DNA of 64,000 bases from Bdellovibrionales bacterium (lineage in GTDB: Bacteria > Bdellovibrionota > UBA1018). The DNA lies in contig JAFEAP010000005.1 in assembly GCA_018266355.1 (NCBI GenBank), positions 124,001-188,000 of the forward strand. Direction: 5' to 3'. Below, one piece after another: positions 16,243 to 25,251 of this stretch. Under the pieces are notes generated by a model that worked only from the letters and a program-made list of their open reading frames with translations, did no database searches and was not told where the DNA came from. The first letter of the stretch is position 1. Every line of letters starts with the position of its first letter. Position numbers and translations under genes: made by a program.

Positions 16243-17934
16243 TTAAGGCGACCAGACTTCGACGGCGTTCGAGGCCGCGCCGCCCGTCACCTTTCCGCCG
16301 ACGATGTAGACTTTCCCGCCGGGACCGATCACGGCTTTCGCCTTGTAACGAGCGACCGCGAGGTTCGGTCCATGCTGCCAAGCCGTGCCGCTGAAGAAAA
16401 TCGTCGAGTTCATCGCGTTCCCGGATGCGTCCCGTCCTCCGAAAAGCGCGATCCGTCCGTCGTTGAGGATGACCGAGGCGGCGTCCGCGCGCGCTTCGGG
16501 AAGCGGATTACCCGCGACCCAAGTCGGCACCGGACTCGGAACGTAGGTCTGGGTCGAGGCGATCGCGGCGTTCGCAGCCACGGTGCCCGTAGCGCCCCCG
16601 ATGAGAAGTGCGCCTCCGTTCGGCAGCGGAGCGAGCGTCCCGCCGTTCACTCCGACGACTCCGGCGAGGAAACTGCAGAACGAGATCGCGCCGGTCGCCG
16701 GATCGAAGATATCGCATGAGTAGAGGATATTCGTTCCGTCGTCGCCCCCGACGATCATGATCTTCCCGTCGCTCAAGATCGTCGCCGACGCGTTTTCGCG
16801 TCCCGTCGCGAGCGGATTCGGCATGGGCGTGATCGTGCTCGTCGGATGATCGTACCGTAGGATCGAATTCGAAGCCGGGAAAGCGCCGAAGATATAGGTC
16901 GCGTTCGTGGCCGCGTGGGTGACCTGCGCGCTCCTTCCGGCCGAACCGGTGGCTGAAGTCGCGCTCGGAATCGGCGTCATCGTTCCCCAGGTCACGCCGT
17001 CCGTGCTCGTCTCGTAAAAATTCGTGAAGCTAGTGGCGCCCCCGATATTCATATAACCGCTCGTCTGGTACGGAACCACCACCGGGGCGTACGCCGCGGG
17101 GAGCGACGTCGGCGAGGTTTGGACCCAGGATCCAGCGCCGATCGTGTACGACTCGGTCGACGACGATCCGCCGCCGGTCACGAAAATCTTTCCGGGCGCG
17201 GTCCGCGAATCGAAAACGACTCCGGGCTCGTCGCGCGCGACGGTCAACGAAGGCAAGGTGGCGATCGAACCGTTCCCGCTCGAGTTGTTTCCGCCGCCGT
17301 GATCGCATTTCATCATCCGGAGGAACTGGTCCGAGCCGCTGAGCCCGTTCCAATCCGCGTTCAAGACGACCGTCGTGTCGCCCGCGAGACCGATCACCGC
17401 GCGGCCGAGTTCGTAAGCGTCGGCTTCCGCGGGCTTACCGCTCGGGCCGATCACGGGCGCGACGCCGGGGTTGAATTCGCGGACGCAGTCGTTCGACCCG
17501 TTTTGTTCCTTGAGCCCGACGAGCTGGACGAGCCGCGGATTTCCCGGAGGCACGACGAGCGCTATTTCCTGCGGCCCCGAAATCGTCGCGGAAACCGGCC
17601 CCGCGAGGATGCCGCGGTAGGTGCAGTACGAGCGACGATTCAACAGATCGTCGAAAAGCGGTCCGAGGTTCGGCTCCGGGTTTTGGCTCGTATCCGGGAT
17701 TCCCGGTCCGGTGACGTTCACCCCGAGGCAGTCGAAGCCGCCGATCGCGGTCGGCGGCGAGGCACTCGCGAAGGGTTGGACGAGAGCGGCTCCGGGCGGT
17801 CCCTCGAGCCCGCGGGCATCGACCCGGATCGAAAGGTGGGTTCCCCGCTCGACTGAATGGAGGGAGCAGGCGACGAAACCGGCGGTAACCGAGGCGAGGA
17901 CCAATCCGTGGGCGATTCGCATCGCCTCCATCAT
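16243..17934 (-). CDS. Kelch-repeat lipoprotein sharing a novel N-terminal module
   Basis: The product (about 563 aa) starts at the tandem ATGs around 17934-17922; the exact one is uncertain. The signal peptide ends in a lipobox (TAGFVACSLHS). Residues to about 220 form a module shared with two nearby lipoproteins: FDCLGVNVTGPGIPDTSQNP, YCTYRGI, VVPPGNPRLVQLVGL, YELGRAV and a closing Met-Lys-Cys-Asp. The rest is a Kelch-type beta-propeller with blades such as GKIMIVGGDDGTNILYSCDI and GRIALFGGRDASGN. This implies an envelope-attached binding protein. The gene lies on the minus strand between tpiA and secG. The partner is unknown. Confidence 0.75.
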   Translation of the reverse strand: MMEAMRIAHGLVLASVTAGFVACSLHSVERGTHLSIRVDARGLEGPPGAALVQPFASASPPTAIGGFDCLGVNVTGPGIPDTSQNPEPNLGPLFDDLLNRRSYCTYRGILAGPVSATISGPQEIALVVPPGNPRLVQLVGLKEQNGSNDCVREFNPGVAPVIGPSGKPAEADAYELGRAVIGLAGDTTVVLNADWNGLSGSDQFLRMMKCDHGGGNNSSGNGSIATLPSLTVARDEPGVVFDSRTAPGKIFVTGGGSSSTESYTIGAGSWVQTSPTSLPAAYAPVVVPYQTSGYMNIGGATSFTNFYETSTDGVTWGTMTPIPSATSATGSAGRSAQVTHAATNATYIFGAFPASNSILRYDHPTSTITPMPNPLATGRENASATILSDGKIMIVGGDDGTNILYSCDIFDPATGAISFCSFLAGVVGVNGGTLAPLPNGGALLIGGATGTVAANAAIASTQTYVPSPVPTWVAGNPLPEARADAASVILNDGRIALFGGRDASGNAMNSTIFFSGTAWQHGPNLAVARYKAKAVIGPGGKVYIVGGKVTGGAASNAVEVWSP

Positions 17935-18048
17935 CCCCGCGATCCGGCCGGAGTGCAAACGTCGCGAACCCCCCCCCACTTTATGACACATAGCGACTTC
18001 GGCTAATGCCTTGCGGTGCCCCCCCGTTTTCGCTAAAACCGGTGGCCT

Positions 18049-18480
18049 ATGACCACTTTCGTCACCGTCGTCCATATCGTCACCTGTTTCCTCATCGTCG
18101 TCGTCGTCCTGATGCAGTCGGGGAAAGGCGCCGACATCAGCGCTTCGCTCGGCGGTTCGAGCAACACGGTGTTCGGTAGCTCCGGCGGCGCGAACTTTTT
18201 CACGAAGACGACCTTCGTGCTCGCGGCGATTTTCATGGTCACTTCGCTCGGTCTGACCGTCCTCGGCGGCCGTGAAAAACGCTCGGTTTTCGACACCGCT
18301 CCGGCGACGTCGGTCCCGGCGACTTCCACGAATAGCGCCCCGGCAAACACCGGCGCTCCGGCTTCCACGACGGAAACCGCCCCGAAAGCGGCGACAGAAA
18401 CGAAGACCGATACGAAACCCGAAGCGAAGACCGAGGCGAAAGCCCCGTCCGCCGCCGAACCGGCGAAAAAAGCGAACTGA
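18049..18480 (+). CDS. secG: Protein-export membrane protein SecG
   Basis: The 143-aa product has the SecG pattern. A first span (VVHIVTCFLIVVVVLMQ) is followed by the conserved QSGKGADISASLGGSSNTVF-type cytoplasmic loop (SGKGAD, GGSSNTVFGSSGG). A second span is TTFVLAAIFMVTSLGLTVLG. The C-terminus is an Ala/Thr/Lys-rich low-complexity tail (about 60 residues) that is longer than in E. coli SecG. It is an accessory subunit of the SecYEG translocon. Its position just beyond tpiA matches a common order, although a reversed lipoprotein gene intervenes. Confidence 0.9.
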   Translation: MTTFVTVVHIVTCFLIVVVVLMQSGKGADISASLGGSSNTVFGSSGGANFFTKTTFVLAAIFMVTSLGLTVLGGREKRSVFDTAPATSVPATSTNSAPANTGAPASTTETAPKAATETKTDTKPEAKTEAKAPSAAEPAKKAN

Positions 18481-18559
18481 TCGTTTAACACGATCGCCCG
18501 TTCATTGAACGCGACCTACCGTCTGGCCTAGCCGGCGAATCTCGGTCAGAATCGGAGGG

Positions 18560-19351
18560 GTGATCCGGTTCTTCTCTTCTCGCGCGCCCTGCGCGCTCAG
18601 CCTCGTCCTCCTTTCGTCCGCGGTTCCGTCCGCGCGGGCCGCCGGCATCACGCTCGACCCGAGCCAGTTCACCGCCCCTCTCCAGCTCCTCACCGACCAG
18701 GCGGCGAACTCGGCCGCCCAAGCGATCGGCCTCGGCGGCGAGTTCCGCCCGATCACCGGCGTCGATCCGCCGACCGGTCCGATCGGACTCGAAGTAGGGC
18801 TCGCGGCCCAAATCGTGAAGCTCCCCGACGAGTTTCGGGACATCCTGAAACAAGCCGGATTCGATAGCGACATCCCCGGCGCGATTCCCTCCGCCCGGAT
18901 CCAGGCGAATCTCCGACTCGGCGAACGTTTCGCCGTCGAAGCGGGCTACCTGAAATACCAGGGCTACAAACTCACGGGCATCGCTTTGAAGCTGAAAGTG
19001 GTCGAACCCGAAGAGGGATTCGGCGCCGCGATCCGCCTCGCCTACGCCGACAACGACCTCGGCATCGTCTCCACGCGCACTTGGACGCCCGCGATCCTGA
19101 CCGGCGCGAAGCTCGCCTTCGCCGAACCTTACATGGGCCTAGGCTATTCGATCGCCGCGTCGCGGATCGACATTCCGATCGATATCGGGGGCGGGAACAC
19201 CGTGAACGTCACCGCCCGCGGAAAACGGAACGGCCTCTCGCTCTTCGGCGGGCTCCTTTTCGATCTCGCGGCGATCCAAATCGCGTTCGAGGGAAATTAC
19301 TCGAACGCGGGCGTTCCCGGACTCGCGGCTCGCGCGGGCGTGCGCTTTTAA
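18560..19351 (+). CDS. Outer-membrane beta-barrel-like exported protein
   Basis: The 263-aa product starts at a GTG (18560) that directly follows GGAGG, so the start could be off by a few codons. An N-terminal signal peptide (CALSLVLLSSAVPSARAA) is present. The mature part alternates hydrophobic and polar residues (RFAVEAGYLKYQGYKLTGIA; GLSLFGGLLFDLAAIQIAFE) and ends in a terminal phenylalanine (AARAGVRF), the usual signal for outer-membrane barrel assembly. Two segments rich in Gly and Tyr (AEPYMGLGYSIAAS) also fit beta-strands. No specific family is recognised. It is flanked by lipoprotein genes on the opposite strand. Confidence 0.6.
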   Translation: MIRFFSSRAPCALSLVLLSSAVPSARAAGITLDPSQFTAPLQLLTDQAANSAAQAIGLGGEFRPITGVDPPTGPIGLEVGLAAQIVKLPDEFRDILKQAGFDSDIPGAIPSARIQANLRLGERFAVEAGYLKYQGYKLTGIALKLKVVEPEEGFGAAIRLAYADNDLGIVSTRTWTPAILTGAKLAFAEPYMGLGYSIAASRIDIPIDIGGGNTVNVTARGKRNGLSLFGGLLFDLAAIQIAFEGNYSNAGVPGLAARAGVRF

Positions 19352-19352
19352 A

Positions 19353-20492
19353 CTAGTCGCAAGCCTGAATCCGATAATCGAGGGTCTGGCCCGGATAGGC
19401 GGTCCAGGACGACGTCCCGACATCGTACTTCGCGATGTCCGAGCCTGAGCCGGTCGCCATCCGCCACTGGGTCGTATCCGCGTGCGCGGTCGAGACCACG
19501 ATCCAATAATCGTAGCCGGATTGCATGAGTAAGTAATTCCCGCTCGTCCCGATAGGAAACGTCGCGGAAACGTAGCTCGAGGCCCCCGTCAAGGTGAGCG
19601 TATTCGCGTAATTGGTGCTGGAGGAAGGAATCGAATCACCGCTCACCGAGGAGTAGATCGTCACCGTAACGTCTTCCGTCGTGCCGGAGGGAATACTGAG
19701 ATTCAAATCCACGCTCTTCAGATATTTGCCGGGCGTGGCGGCGATTCTCTGTGCGAACTGGGTGTAGGTGGAACTCGGAGTCGCGCTCGCTCCCGCCGAG
19801 GCGGCGAACCCCCCGATCGTCGAGCAAACTCCGCCGCCGTCCCCGCAGTCCATCGTGCGCGCGGCGCGGTCCGCGTCGTCTTGAGTCGTGTTCCCGGTCG
19901 GCCAGCTCATGCCTACGGTCAACGAGCGGTCGCTGAAAACGTCGTTCAGGACGGCTCGGCCGATCTCGAAGAATCGATTCCCGCCGCCGCCCGAGCTTCC
20001 CGGCGGATCGTCGAGCACGCCGCTCATGCAGACCGTCGAGTCGTTCACGCCCACGATCTGCACGAGACGCAATCCGCCCGGAGGAACGAGGAGCGCGGCT
20101 TCCGTACTACCACCATTCAAATAAAGCGGAGGGGTCACGATTCCGCGATAAGAACAATAACGATTGGCTTCGTTCAGCGTCCGATAAAAATCGACCATCG
20201 GGTCCTTGCCCGAGGAATCGTGTCCCGAATCCGCGATGCCGGGGCCGGTGACGTTCACGCCGTAGCATGCGAATCCCGAGGCGGAGGTCGGGATCGTCGC
20301 GGTGTTACCGACGGTGACGCCCATGAATCCTCCGTTCGAGTTCAAAAGCGCGTAACGGGAGCCGTGCCCTTCGAGCGAGGAAAGATCGACGAAGAGGGAC
20401 GCGCCGTTATCGTGGCCGCTCAGCGAGCACGCGCTAGCCGTCCCGATCGCGACTAGGATTCCGATCCATTTCGAGAGGAAAATCATCCGCAT
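19353..20492 (-). CDS. Lipoprotein with the novel N-terminal module and beta-sandwich C-terminus
   Basis: The 379-aa product has a Shine-Dalgarno GAGGAA before the ATG at 20492. The signal peptide has a lipobox (GTASACSLSG). The module shared with the Kelch lipoprotein and the next gene is clear: FACYGVNVTGPGIADSG, YCSYRGIV, LVPPGGLRLVQIVGVND, DDPPGSS, FEIGRAVLNDVFSDRS and MDCGDGGG. The C-terminal 140 residues (KSVDLNLSIPSGTTEDVTVT, YDYWIVVSTAHADT) look like a repeat-containing beta-sandwich similar to exported adhesion modules. It is probably a lipid-anchored envelope protein. Function unknown. Confidence 0.7.
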   Translation of the reverse strand: MRMIFLSKWIGILVAIGTASACSLSGHDNGASLFVDLSSLEGHGSRYALLNSNGGFMGVTVGNTATIPTSASGFACYGVNVTGPGIADSGHDSSGKDPMVDFYRTLNEANRYCSYRGIVTPPLYLNGGSTEAALLVPPGGLRLVQIVGVNDSTVCMSGVLDDPPGSSGGGGNRFFEIGRAVLNDVFSDRSLTVGMSWPTGNTTQDDADRAARTMDCGDGGGVCSTIGGFAASAGASATPSSTYTQFAQRIAATPGKYLKSVDLNLSIPSGTTEDVTVTIYSSVSGDSIPSSSTNYANTLTLTGASSYVSATFPIGTSGNYLLMQSGYDYWIVVSTAHADTTQWRMATGSGSDIAKYDVGTSSWTAYPGQTLDYRIQACD

Positions 20493-20514
20493 ACGTTCCT
20501 CGATTTCCGTAAAT

Positions 20515-21684
20515 CTAGATTCCGCAACCGATCAGGTCGTGAACGACTCCCGTCGATCCGACGGAAATGCCGCCGACCGGCGAAGACGAGTTGAAGCTAT
20601 AAACCGTCCCATTGCTCGTGCCGGCGTTATGCACGATCCCGATCGGCGAAGACTCGGTCGCGCCCGGCGCGGTGACGAAGACCCAATAATCGCTTCCATC
20701 CGAAACGATCGGGTTACCGGCCGCATCGAGCAGATCGACGGTATAAGGCGTCGCCGACCCGCCCGCGGGAACATTCAGGGTGACGGGCACGCTCACGCCG
20801 TGGGTAAGGTCCAGGGACGGAGCGGTACCGGTGTTCTTCCTGAGCTCGACGACGGCGGTATTGGCCGCGAGCGGTGAACTGAGAAGGATCGTGAGCTTCA
20901 TCATTCGTTTGCCGAACGGAGCGTTTACTTTGAAAGCGAGGCTATTGAAGACGCTCGGCGACGGGTTCGGGTATTGGTAGACGGGCGTGGACGCCGCCGC
21001 TCCCGTCGAATCGACGCCGCTTAGGGTTCCGCAGGTACCATCTCCGCAATCCATCATCCGCGCCGACTGCTCGGCCGCGGTCGCGGGCCAGTCCATCGCG
21101 ACGTCGACCGACCGATCGCCGAAAACGTCGTTCAGCACCGCACGTCCGACCTCGAAGTAACGGTTGCCCGAGACGGATCCCGGCGGGTCGTTGATCACGC
21201 CGGCCGCGCAGACGAGCGGATCGTTCACGCCCGTGATCTGGACCAGACGCACCCCGCCCGGGGGAACCTGGAGCGCGGCAGAGCCCGCACCGGCGTCGAC
21301 GGTGGCGCGCGAGATCGTCGGCGAAACGACGCCGCGATACGAACAGTACGATTGCTTCGAGAGCAGGCGATCGAAGATCGGGCCGAGCTCGATTCCCAGA
21401 TGGGGATTCGGCGAGGAGTCGCCGATGCCCGGGCCGGTCACGTTCACGGCGAAGCACTGGAAACCGGAAGTCGTGGGCGGAGGGGCGCCGAGCCCGTAAG
21501 CCGGCCCGCTCGAGTCGAGGAGAGAAAATCGGGATCCTCCCTGGAGATTCGAAAGGTCGACGTATATCGAGGAATCCCCGTTCGAGCTCGAAAGGGAACA
21601 CCCGCTCAAACCAAGCGCGAGGCCGGCGAGCAGAATCGATGAAAGCCGGGCGATGCCCGGAAAGGGAGCACTAAGAGTCCACAT
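20515..21684 (-). CDS. Lipoprotein with the novel N-terminal module, second beta-rich paralogue
   Basis: The 389-aa product has a Shine-Dalgarno GAGGAA in the same context (GAGGAACGTA) as the neighbouring paralogue. The lipobox is LGLSGCSLSS. The shared module is FQCFAVNVTGPGIGDSSP, YCSYRGVV, QVPPGGVRLVQITGVND, NDPPGSV, FEVGRAVLNDVFGDRS and MDCGDGTCG. The C-terminal part (KLTILLSSPLAANTAVVELR, DYWVFVTAPGATE) is beta-rich and distantly resembles that of the 19353 protein. It has a convincing promoter at 21723-21751 and probably heads a two-gene unit with the 19353 gene (22-nt gap). Confidence 0.7.
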   Translation of the reverse strand: MWTLSAPFPGIARLSSILLAGLALGLSGCSLSSSNGDSSIYVDLSNLQGGSRFSLLDSSGPAYGLGAPPPTTSGFQCFAVNVTGPGIGDSSPNPHLGIELGPIFDRLLSKQSYCSYRGVVSPTISRATVDAGAGSAALQVPPGGVRLVQITGVNDPLVCAAGVINDPPGSVSGNRYFEVGRAVLNDVFGDRSVDVAMDWPATAAEQSARMMDCGDGTCGTLSGVDSTGAAASTPVYQYPNPSPSVFNSLAFKVNAPFGKRMMKLTILLSSPLAANTAVVELRKNTGTAPSLDLTHGVSVPVTLNVPAGGSATPYTVDLLDAAGNPIVSDGSDYWVFVTAPGATESSPIGIVHNAGTSNGTVYSFNSSSPVGGISVGSTGVVHDLIGCGI

Positions 21685-21722
21685 CGTACGTTCCTCAGTT
21701 GGATTCTTAAGTATCGTTAATA

Positions 21723-21751
21723 ATTATCTCCGACTTAACGCATTGAATCAA
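21723..21751 (-). promoter_or_regulatory. Sigma-70-type promoter for the lipoprotein pair
   Basis: On the minus strand, TTGATT (21751-21746) is followed after 17 bp by GATAAT (21728-21723), a good -35/-10 pair. Transcription would begin about 30 nt before the 21684 start codon. Confidence 0.6.
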
Positions 21752-21802
21752 TAGCCGGAGGCGGTTTTTTGTCCATATTTTTCAATAGGTTAGAAAATAA
21801 TA

Positions 21803-21840
21803 CGAAGCCCCCGATCCCTAAGGGGATTCCGGGGGCTTCG
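21803..21840 (-). terminator. Intrinsic terminator downstream of fusA
   Basis: A perfect outer stem (CGAAGCCCCCG / CGGGGGCTTCG) continues, after one unpaired T, into an inner ATCCC/GGGAT stem. On the minus strand it is followed by T-rich TATTATTTTC. It lies about 70 nt after the fusA stop. Confidence 0.85.
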
Positions 21841-21908
21841 CTTAGTCTAGCTTAGTCTAATAGAGAGGGTCGGAATCGGCGGGAGATCCGCCCTTCGCCT
21901 TCTCCGCG

Positions 21909-24008
21909 TTAGCCTTTGGCTTTCTTCTCTTGGAACTTCTTCACCATTTCTTCCTGAACGTTCCGCGGAACGGCGGAGTACTTCAGGAATTCCATGGTGA
22001 ACTCGCCCTTGCCTTGGGTGGCGGAGCGAAGGTCCGTGGAGTAACCGAACATTTCGGTGAGCGGAACTTCGGCTTCGATGATCGCGTAACCTTCGTTCGT
22101 TCCCGAGTTCAGGATCATGCCGCGGCGTTGGTTGATTTGACCCATGACGGAGCCTTGGAACTCTTCCGGAGCCTGCGTCTCGAGCTTCATCATCGGCTCG
22201 AGGACGACCGCGCCGGCCTTTTCGTACGCTTCGCGGAAGCCCATGATGGCCGCCGTCCGGAACGAGAGTTCGTCGGAGTCGACGTCGTGGTACGCGCCGT
22301 CGTTGATCGTGACGCGGACGCCGACGATCGGAAATCCGATGAGGCGGCCTTCCTTGATCGCTTCCTGGAAACCCTTGTCGCAAGCCGGGATGAAGTTCCG
22401 AGGAATCACGCCGCCGACGATATCGTCGACGAACTCGTAGTTGACCGCGGCATCCGACGGCAGCGGCTCGATGAATCCGGCCACGCGACCGAATTGACCC
22501 TTACCGCCCGACTGCTTCTTGTGGGTGTAGTTGAATTTCGCTTGCTGCGTAATCGTCTCGCGGAAGGCGACTTGGGGCTTACCGACGACGACTTCGCAGT
22601 TGAACTCGCGCTTGATCCGTTCGCAGTAGATCTCGAGGTGGAGCTCGCCCATCCCGGAGATGATCGTCTGCGCGGACTCTTCGTCGCGGTGAACGCGGAA
22701 GGTCGGATCTTCCTTCGTGAACTTGTTCAGCGCCTTCGAGAAGTTCGTTTGACCGGCCTTATCTTTCGGCGCGATCGCGAGCGAGATGACGGCGTTCGGA
22801 ACGAACATCGAGGTCATCGTGAGCTTCGCCTTGCCGTCGCCGAACGTGTCGCCGGACGCGCAGTCGACGCCGAAGAAAGCGCAAATCGAACCCGCGGTGG
22901 CTTCTTCCACGTCGTGCATTTCGGAGGAGTGCATTTGCACGATCCGCGGCACTTTCACCTTCTTATCGTTCACGTTGTTGAAGATGGTGTCGCCCTTCTT
23001 CACCGTGCCTTGATAGATGCGCATGTAAGTGAGCTGGCCGTAACGACCGTCGTCGAGTTTGAACGCGAGCGCGACGAGCGGCTTCGAGACGTCGGACTGA
23101 AGCACGACTTTCGCTTCGTTGTTGTTCTGGTCGAGGGCGATGTTTTCGCGCTCGGTCGGATTCGGGAGGTAGTACGTGACGGCGTCGAGGAGGAGCTGGA
23201 CGCCCTTGTTCTTGTAGGCGGAACCCATCATGACCGGCGTGAACTCGAGCGAGAGCGTCGCCTTACGGATCGCTTCGCGGAGTTCCGGAATCGTGACGTC
23301 CTGGCCTTCGAGGTATTTCATGCCGACGGTTTCGTCGAACTCGCCGACGGCGGCGATCAGTTCCTCGCGGAACTTCTTGCACTCGTCGAGGATGTCCGCC
23401 GGAACTTCTTCTTCACGGACTTTTTCGCCGTTTTCGCCGTCGAAGTAGAACGCCTTCATCTGCACGAGGTCGACGACGCCTTGGAAACGGTCTTCGGCGC
23501 CGATCGGGTAGGTGATGAAGTGGGCGTTGTGCGAGAGCTTGTCGATGAGCATCTGGCGGCCGCGGAACGGGTTCGCGCCGGCACGGTCCATTTTGTTGAT
23601 GAAGCAGATGCGCGGAACTTTATAGCGCTTCATTTGGCGGTCGACGGTGATCGATTGCGACTGGACGCCGGCGACCGAGCAGAGCACGAGCACGGCGCCG
23701 TCGAGGACGCGGAGCGAGCGCTCGACTTCGACGGTGAAGTCGACGTGACCGGGGGTATCGATGAGGTTGACGTTGAAGCCTTTCCATTCGCAATAGGTGG
23801 CGGCGGATTGGATCGTGATGCCCTTTTCTCGCTCGAGGTCCATCGAGTCCATGACGGCGCCGACGCCGTCCTTGCCCTTCACTTCGTGAATCGCGTGAAT
23901 CTTGTTCGTGTAGAACAGGATGCGCTCGGAAAGAGTCGTCTTCCCGGAGTCGATGTGGGCGGAGATCCCGATGTTGCGAATTTTCTTCATGTCGACGGTG
24001 GCGGCCAT
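21909..24008 (-). CDS. fusA: Elongation factor G
   Basis: The 699-aa translocation GTPase has P-loop [13 protein letters not shown], switch I RGITIQ-like ([12 protein letters not shown]), switch [14 protein letters not shown] (INKMDRAGA) and the canonical domain order II to V with the late KGRPQ-type core ([12 protein letters not shown]). The length is normal. An AAGGAAAG Shine-Dalgarno sequence lies before the ATG. The gene stands alone, not in a str operon (no rpsL, rpsG or tuf beside it). It is followed by a strong terminator and divergent from orn. Confidence 0.96.
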   Translation of the reverse strand: MAATVDMKKIRNIGISAHIDSGKTTLSERILFYTNKIHAIHEVKGKDGVGAVMDSMDLEREKGITIQSAATYCEWKGFNVNLIDTPGHVDFTVEVERSLRVLDGAVLVLCSVAGVQSQSITVDRQMKRYKVPRICFINKMDRAGANPFRGRQMLIDKLSHNAHFITYPIGAEDRFQGVVDLVQMKAFYFDGENGEKVREEEVPADILDECKKFREELIAAVGEFDETVGMKYLEGQDVTIPELREAIRKATLSLEFTPVMMGSAYKNKGVQLLLDAVTYYLPNPTERENIALDQNNNEAKVVLQSDVSKPLVALAFKLDDGRYGQLTYMRIYQGTVKKGDTIFNNVNDKKVKVPRIVQMHSSEMHDVEEATAGSICAFFGVDCASGDTFGDGKAKLTMTSMFVPNAVISLAIAPKDKAGQTNFSKALNKFTKEDPTFRVHRDEESAQTIISGMGELHLEIYCERIKREFNCEVVVGKPQVAFRETITQQAKFNYTHKKQSGGKGQFGRVAGFIEPLPSDAAVNYEFVDDIVGGVIPRNFIPACDKGFQEAIKEGRLIGFPIVGVRVTINDGAYHDVDSDELSFRTAAIMGFREAYEKAGAVVLEPMMKLETQAPEEFQGSVMGQINQRRGMILNSGTNEGYAIIEAEVPLTEMFGYSTDLRSATQGKGEFTMEFLKYSAVPRNVQEEMVKKFQEKKAKG

Positions 24009-24186
24009 GCGTCAGCTTTCCTTTTTGGACCGGTAGATAAGTGATTTAAGGGAACCGAAGATGTACCTTCCGAGCGGGTCGCGAATCAAGGGGGAACTCA
24101 GCTCCTCCTCACCGCGCAATTCGCCGCGCCGCGACGCATCAACTCGTGACTTCCGCTACGGAAAACCGGTACGCTTTTCGACAGCC

Positions 24187-24768
24187 ATGACGAAAAAGCA
24201 CCTCTTCTGGATCGACCTGGAAATGACCGGGCTCGACGACCTGAAAGATCACATCCTCGAAGTCGCCGTGATCATTACCGATATCGACCTGAATCCGGTC
24301 GCCGAATACGAGCAGGTGGTGTTTCAGCCGCCCGAAGTCGTCGAGAACATGAACGACTGGTGTAAGAAGCACCACGGGGAATCCGGCCTGACCGCCGCCA
24401 TTCCCGGCGGAAAACCGCTCCGCGACGTCGAGCGCGACCTCCTCGCCTTGGCGAAAAAATACTTCAAGCACGACGAACGAATCGTCCTCGTCGGTAACTC
24501 CGTCGGCAACGACCGCCGCTTCATCGACCGCTACATGCCCGAATTCGCGGGCAAGCTTCACTATCGCCTCGTCGACGTGAGCTCCTTCAAGGAGATCTAC
24601 CGGGAGAAATACGGCGTGAAGTTCGACAAGAAAAACGCCCACCGCGCGTCGGGCGACATCCTCGAATCCATCGCGGAGCTTAAGCATTACCTCAGCTTCG
24701 TCACCGTACCCGGATCCGTGAAGGACGCTGGCGCGTCCGCCGCCGACCGAGCGAAGGAGGACGCATGA
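24187..24768 (+). CDS. orn: Oligoribonuclease
   Basis: The 193-aa DEDDh exonuclease has the first acidic motif at LFWIDLEMTGLD (D10, E12), the second at VLVGNSVGNDRRFIDRYMPE, and the final His/Asp in NAHRASGDILESIAELKHY. It degrades 2-5-nt RNA and also linear pGpG from c-di-GMP turnover. The length is close to E. coli Orn, with a short extra C-terminal tail. The start at 24187 fits the family N-terminus; the longer open frame from 24061 has no homology. It overlaps the dCMP deaminase start by four bases (ATGA). Confidence 0.94.
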   Translation: MTKKHLFWIDLEMTGLDDLKDHILEVAVIITDIDLNPVAEYEQVVFQPPEVVENMNDWCKKHHGESGLTAAIPGGKPLRDVERDLLALAKKYFKHDERIVLVGNSVGNDRRFIDRYMPEFAGKLHYRLVDVSSFKEIYREKYGVKFDKKNAHRASGDILESIAELKHYLSFVTVPGSVKDAGASAADRAKEDA

Positions 24769-25196
24769 GCGAGAAGAAGCGCCCGAGTTTCGAGAAGATC
24801 TACCTCGATCTCGCCCGCGTGCTCTCCTCCCGCTCGACCTGCAGGCGGCTCGCCGTCGGAACCGTGATCACTTCGACCGATTACCGGAAAGTACTCGCGA
24901 TCGGTTACAACGGAAACGCCGCCGGGTTGCCGAACACCTGCGACCGCGAGGAGCCGGGCAACTGCGGTTGTCTCCACTCGGAAGAAAACGCCGTCATCAA
25001 CTGCGACGCCCCCCGCTCGACCGAGAAGGTCGTCTTCGTCACGCACCTTCCTTGCGTCGGTTGCGCGAAACGCCTGATCAACCTCGGCAACGTGAAAAAA
25101 GTCATCTACGGCGAGGACTACCGCGTCCGCGATTCGATCGAGCTGCTCAAGTCGGTCGGGATCGAAGCCGTCAAATTCGAGGAAGGGACGTCTTAA
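24765..25196 (+). CDS. dCMP/cytidylate-type deaminase (ComEB-like)
   Basis: The 143-aa zinc deaminase has the active-site motifs HSEENAVINC (H71, E73) and PCVGCAK (C97, C100). An N-terminal Cys-containing part (SRSTCRRLAVG) and DREEPGNCGCLHSEE resemble the allosteric-type dCMP deaminases and ComEB. It converts dCMP to dUMP, feeding dTMP synthesis. The start codon overlaps the orn stop, so the two genes are translationally coupled. That pairing combines nanoRNA turnover with pyrimidine salvage. Confidence 0.9.
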   Translation: MSEKKRPSFEKIYLDLARVLSSRSTCRRLAVGTVITSTDYRKVLAIGYNGNAAGLPNTCDREEPGNCGCLHSEENAVINCDAPRSTEKVVFVTHLPCVGCAKRLINLGNVKKVIYGEDYRVRDSIELLKSVGIEAVKFEEGTS

Positions 25197-25251
25197 GACG
25201 CGCCTCGAAACCGTTCGAAAGCCACTCCCAGAGAGGAAAACCTCCGCGCCT

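Noticed and set aside
21841..21862. Two 10-bp tandem CTTAGTCTAG-like units after the fusA terminator
   Set aside because: Too short and isolated to interpret.
24061..24186. In-frame upstream extension of oligoribonuclease
   Set aside because: The extra 42 residues have no homology to Orn and overlap the likely promoter region shared with fusA.
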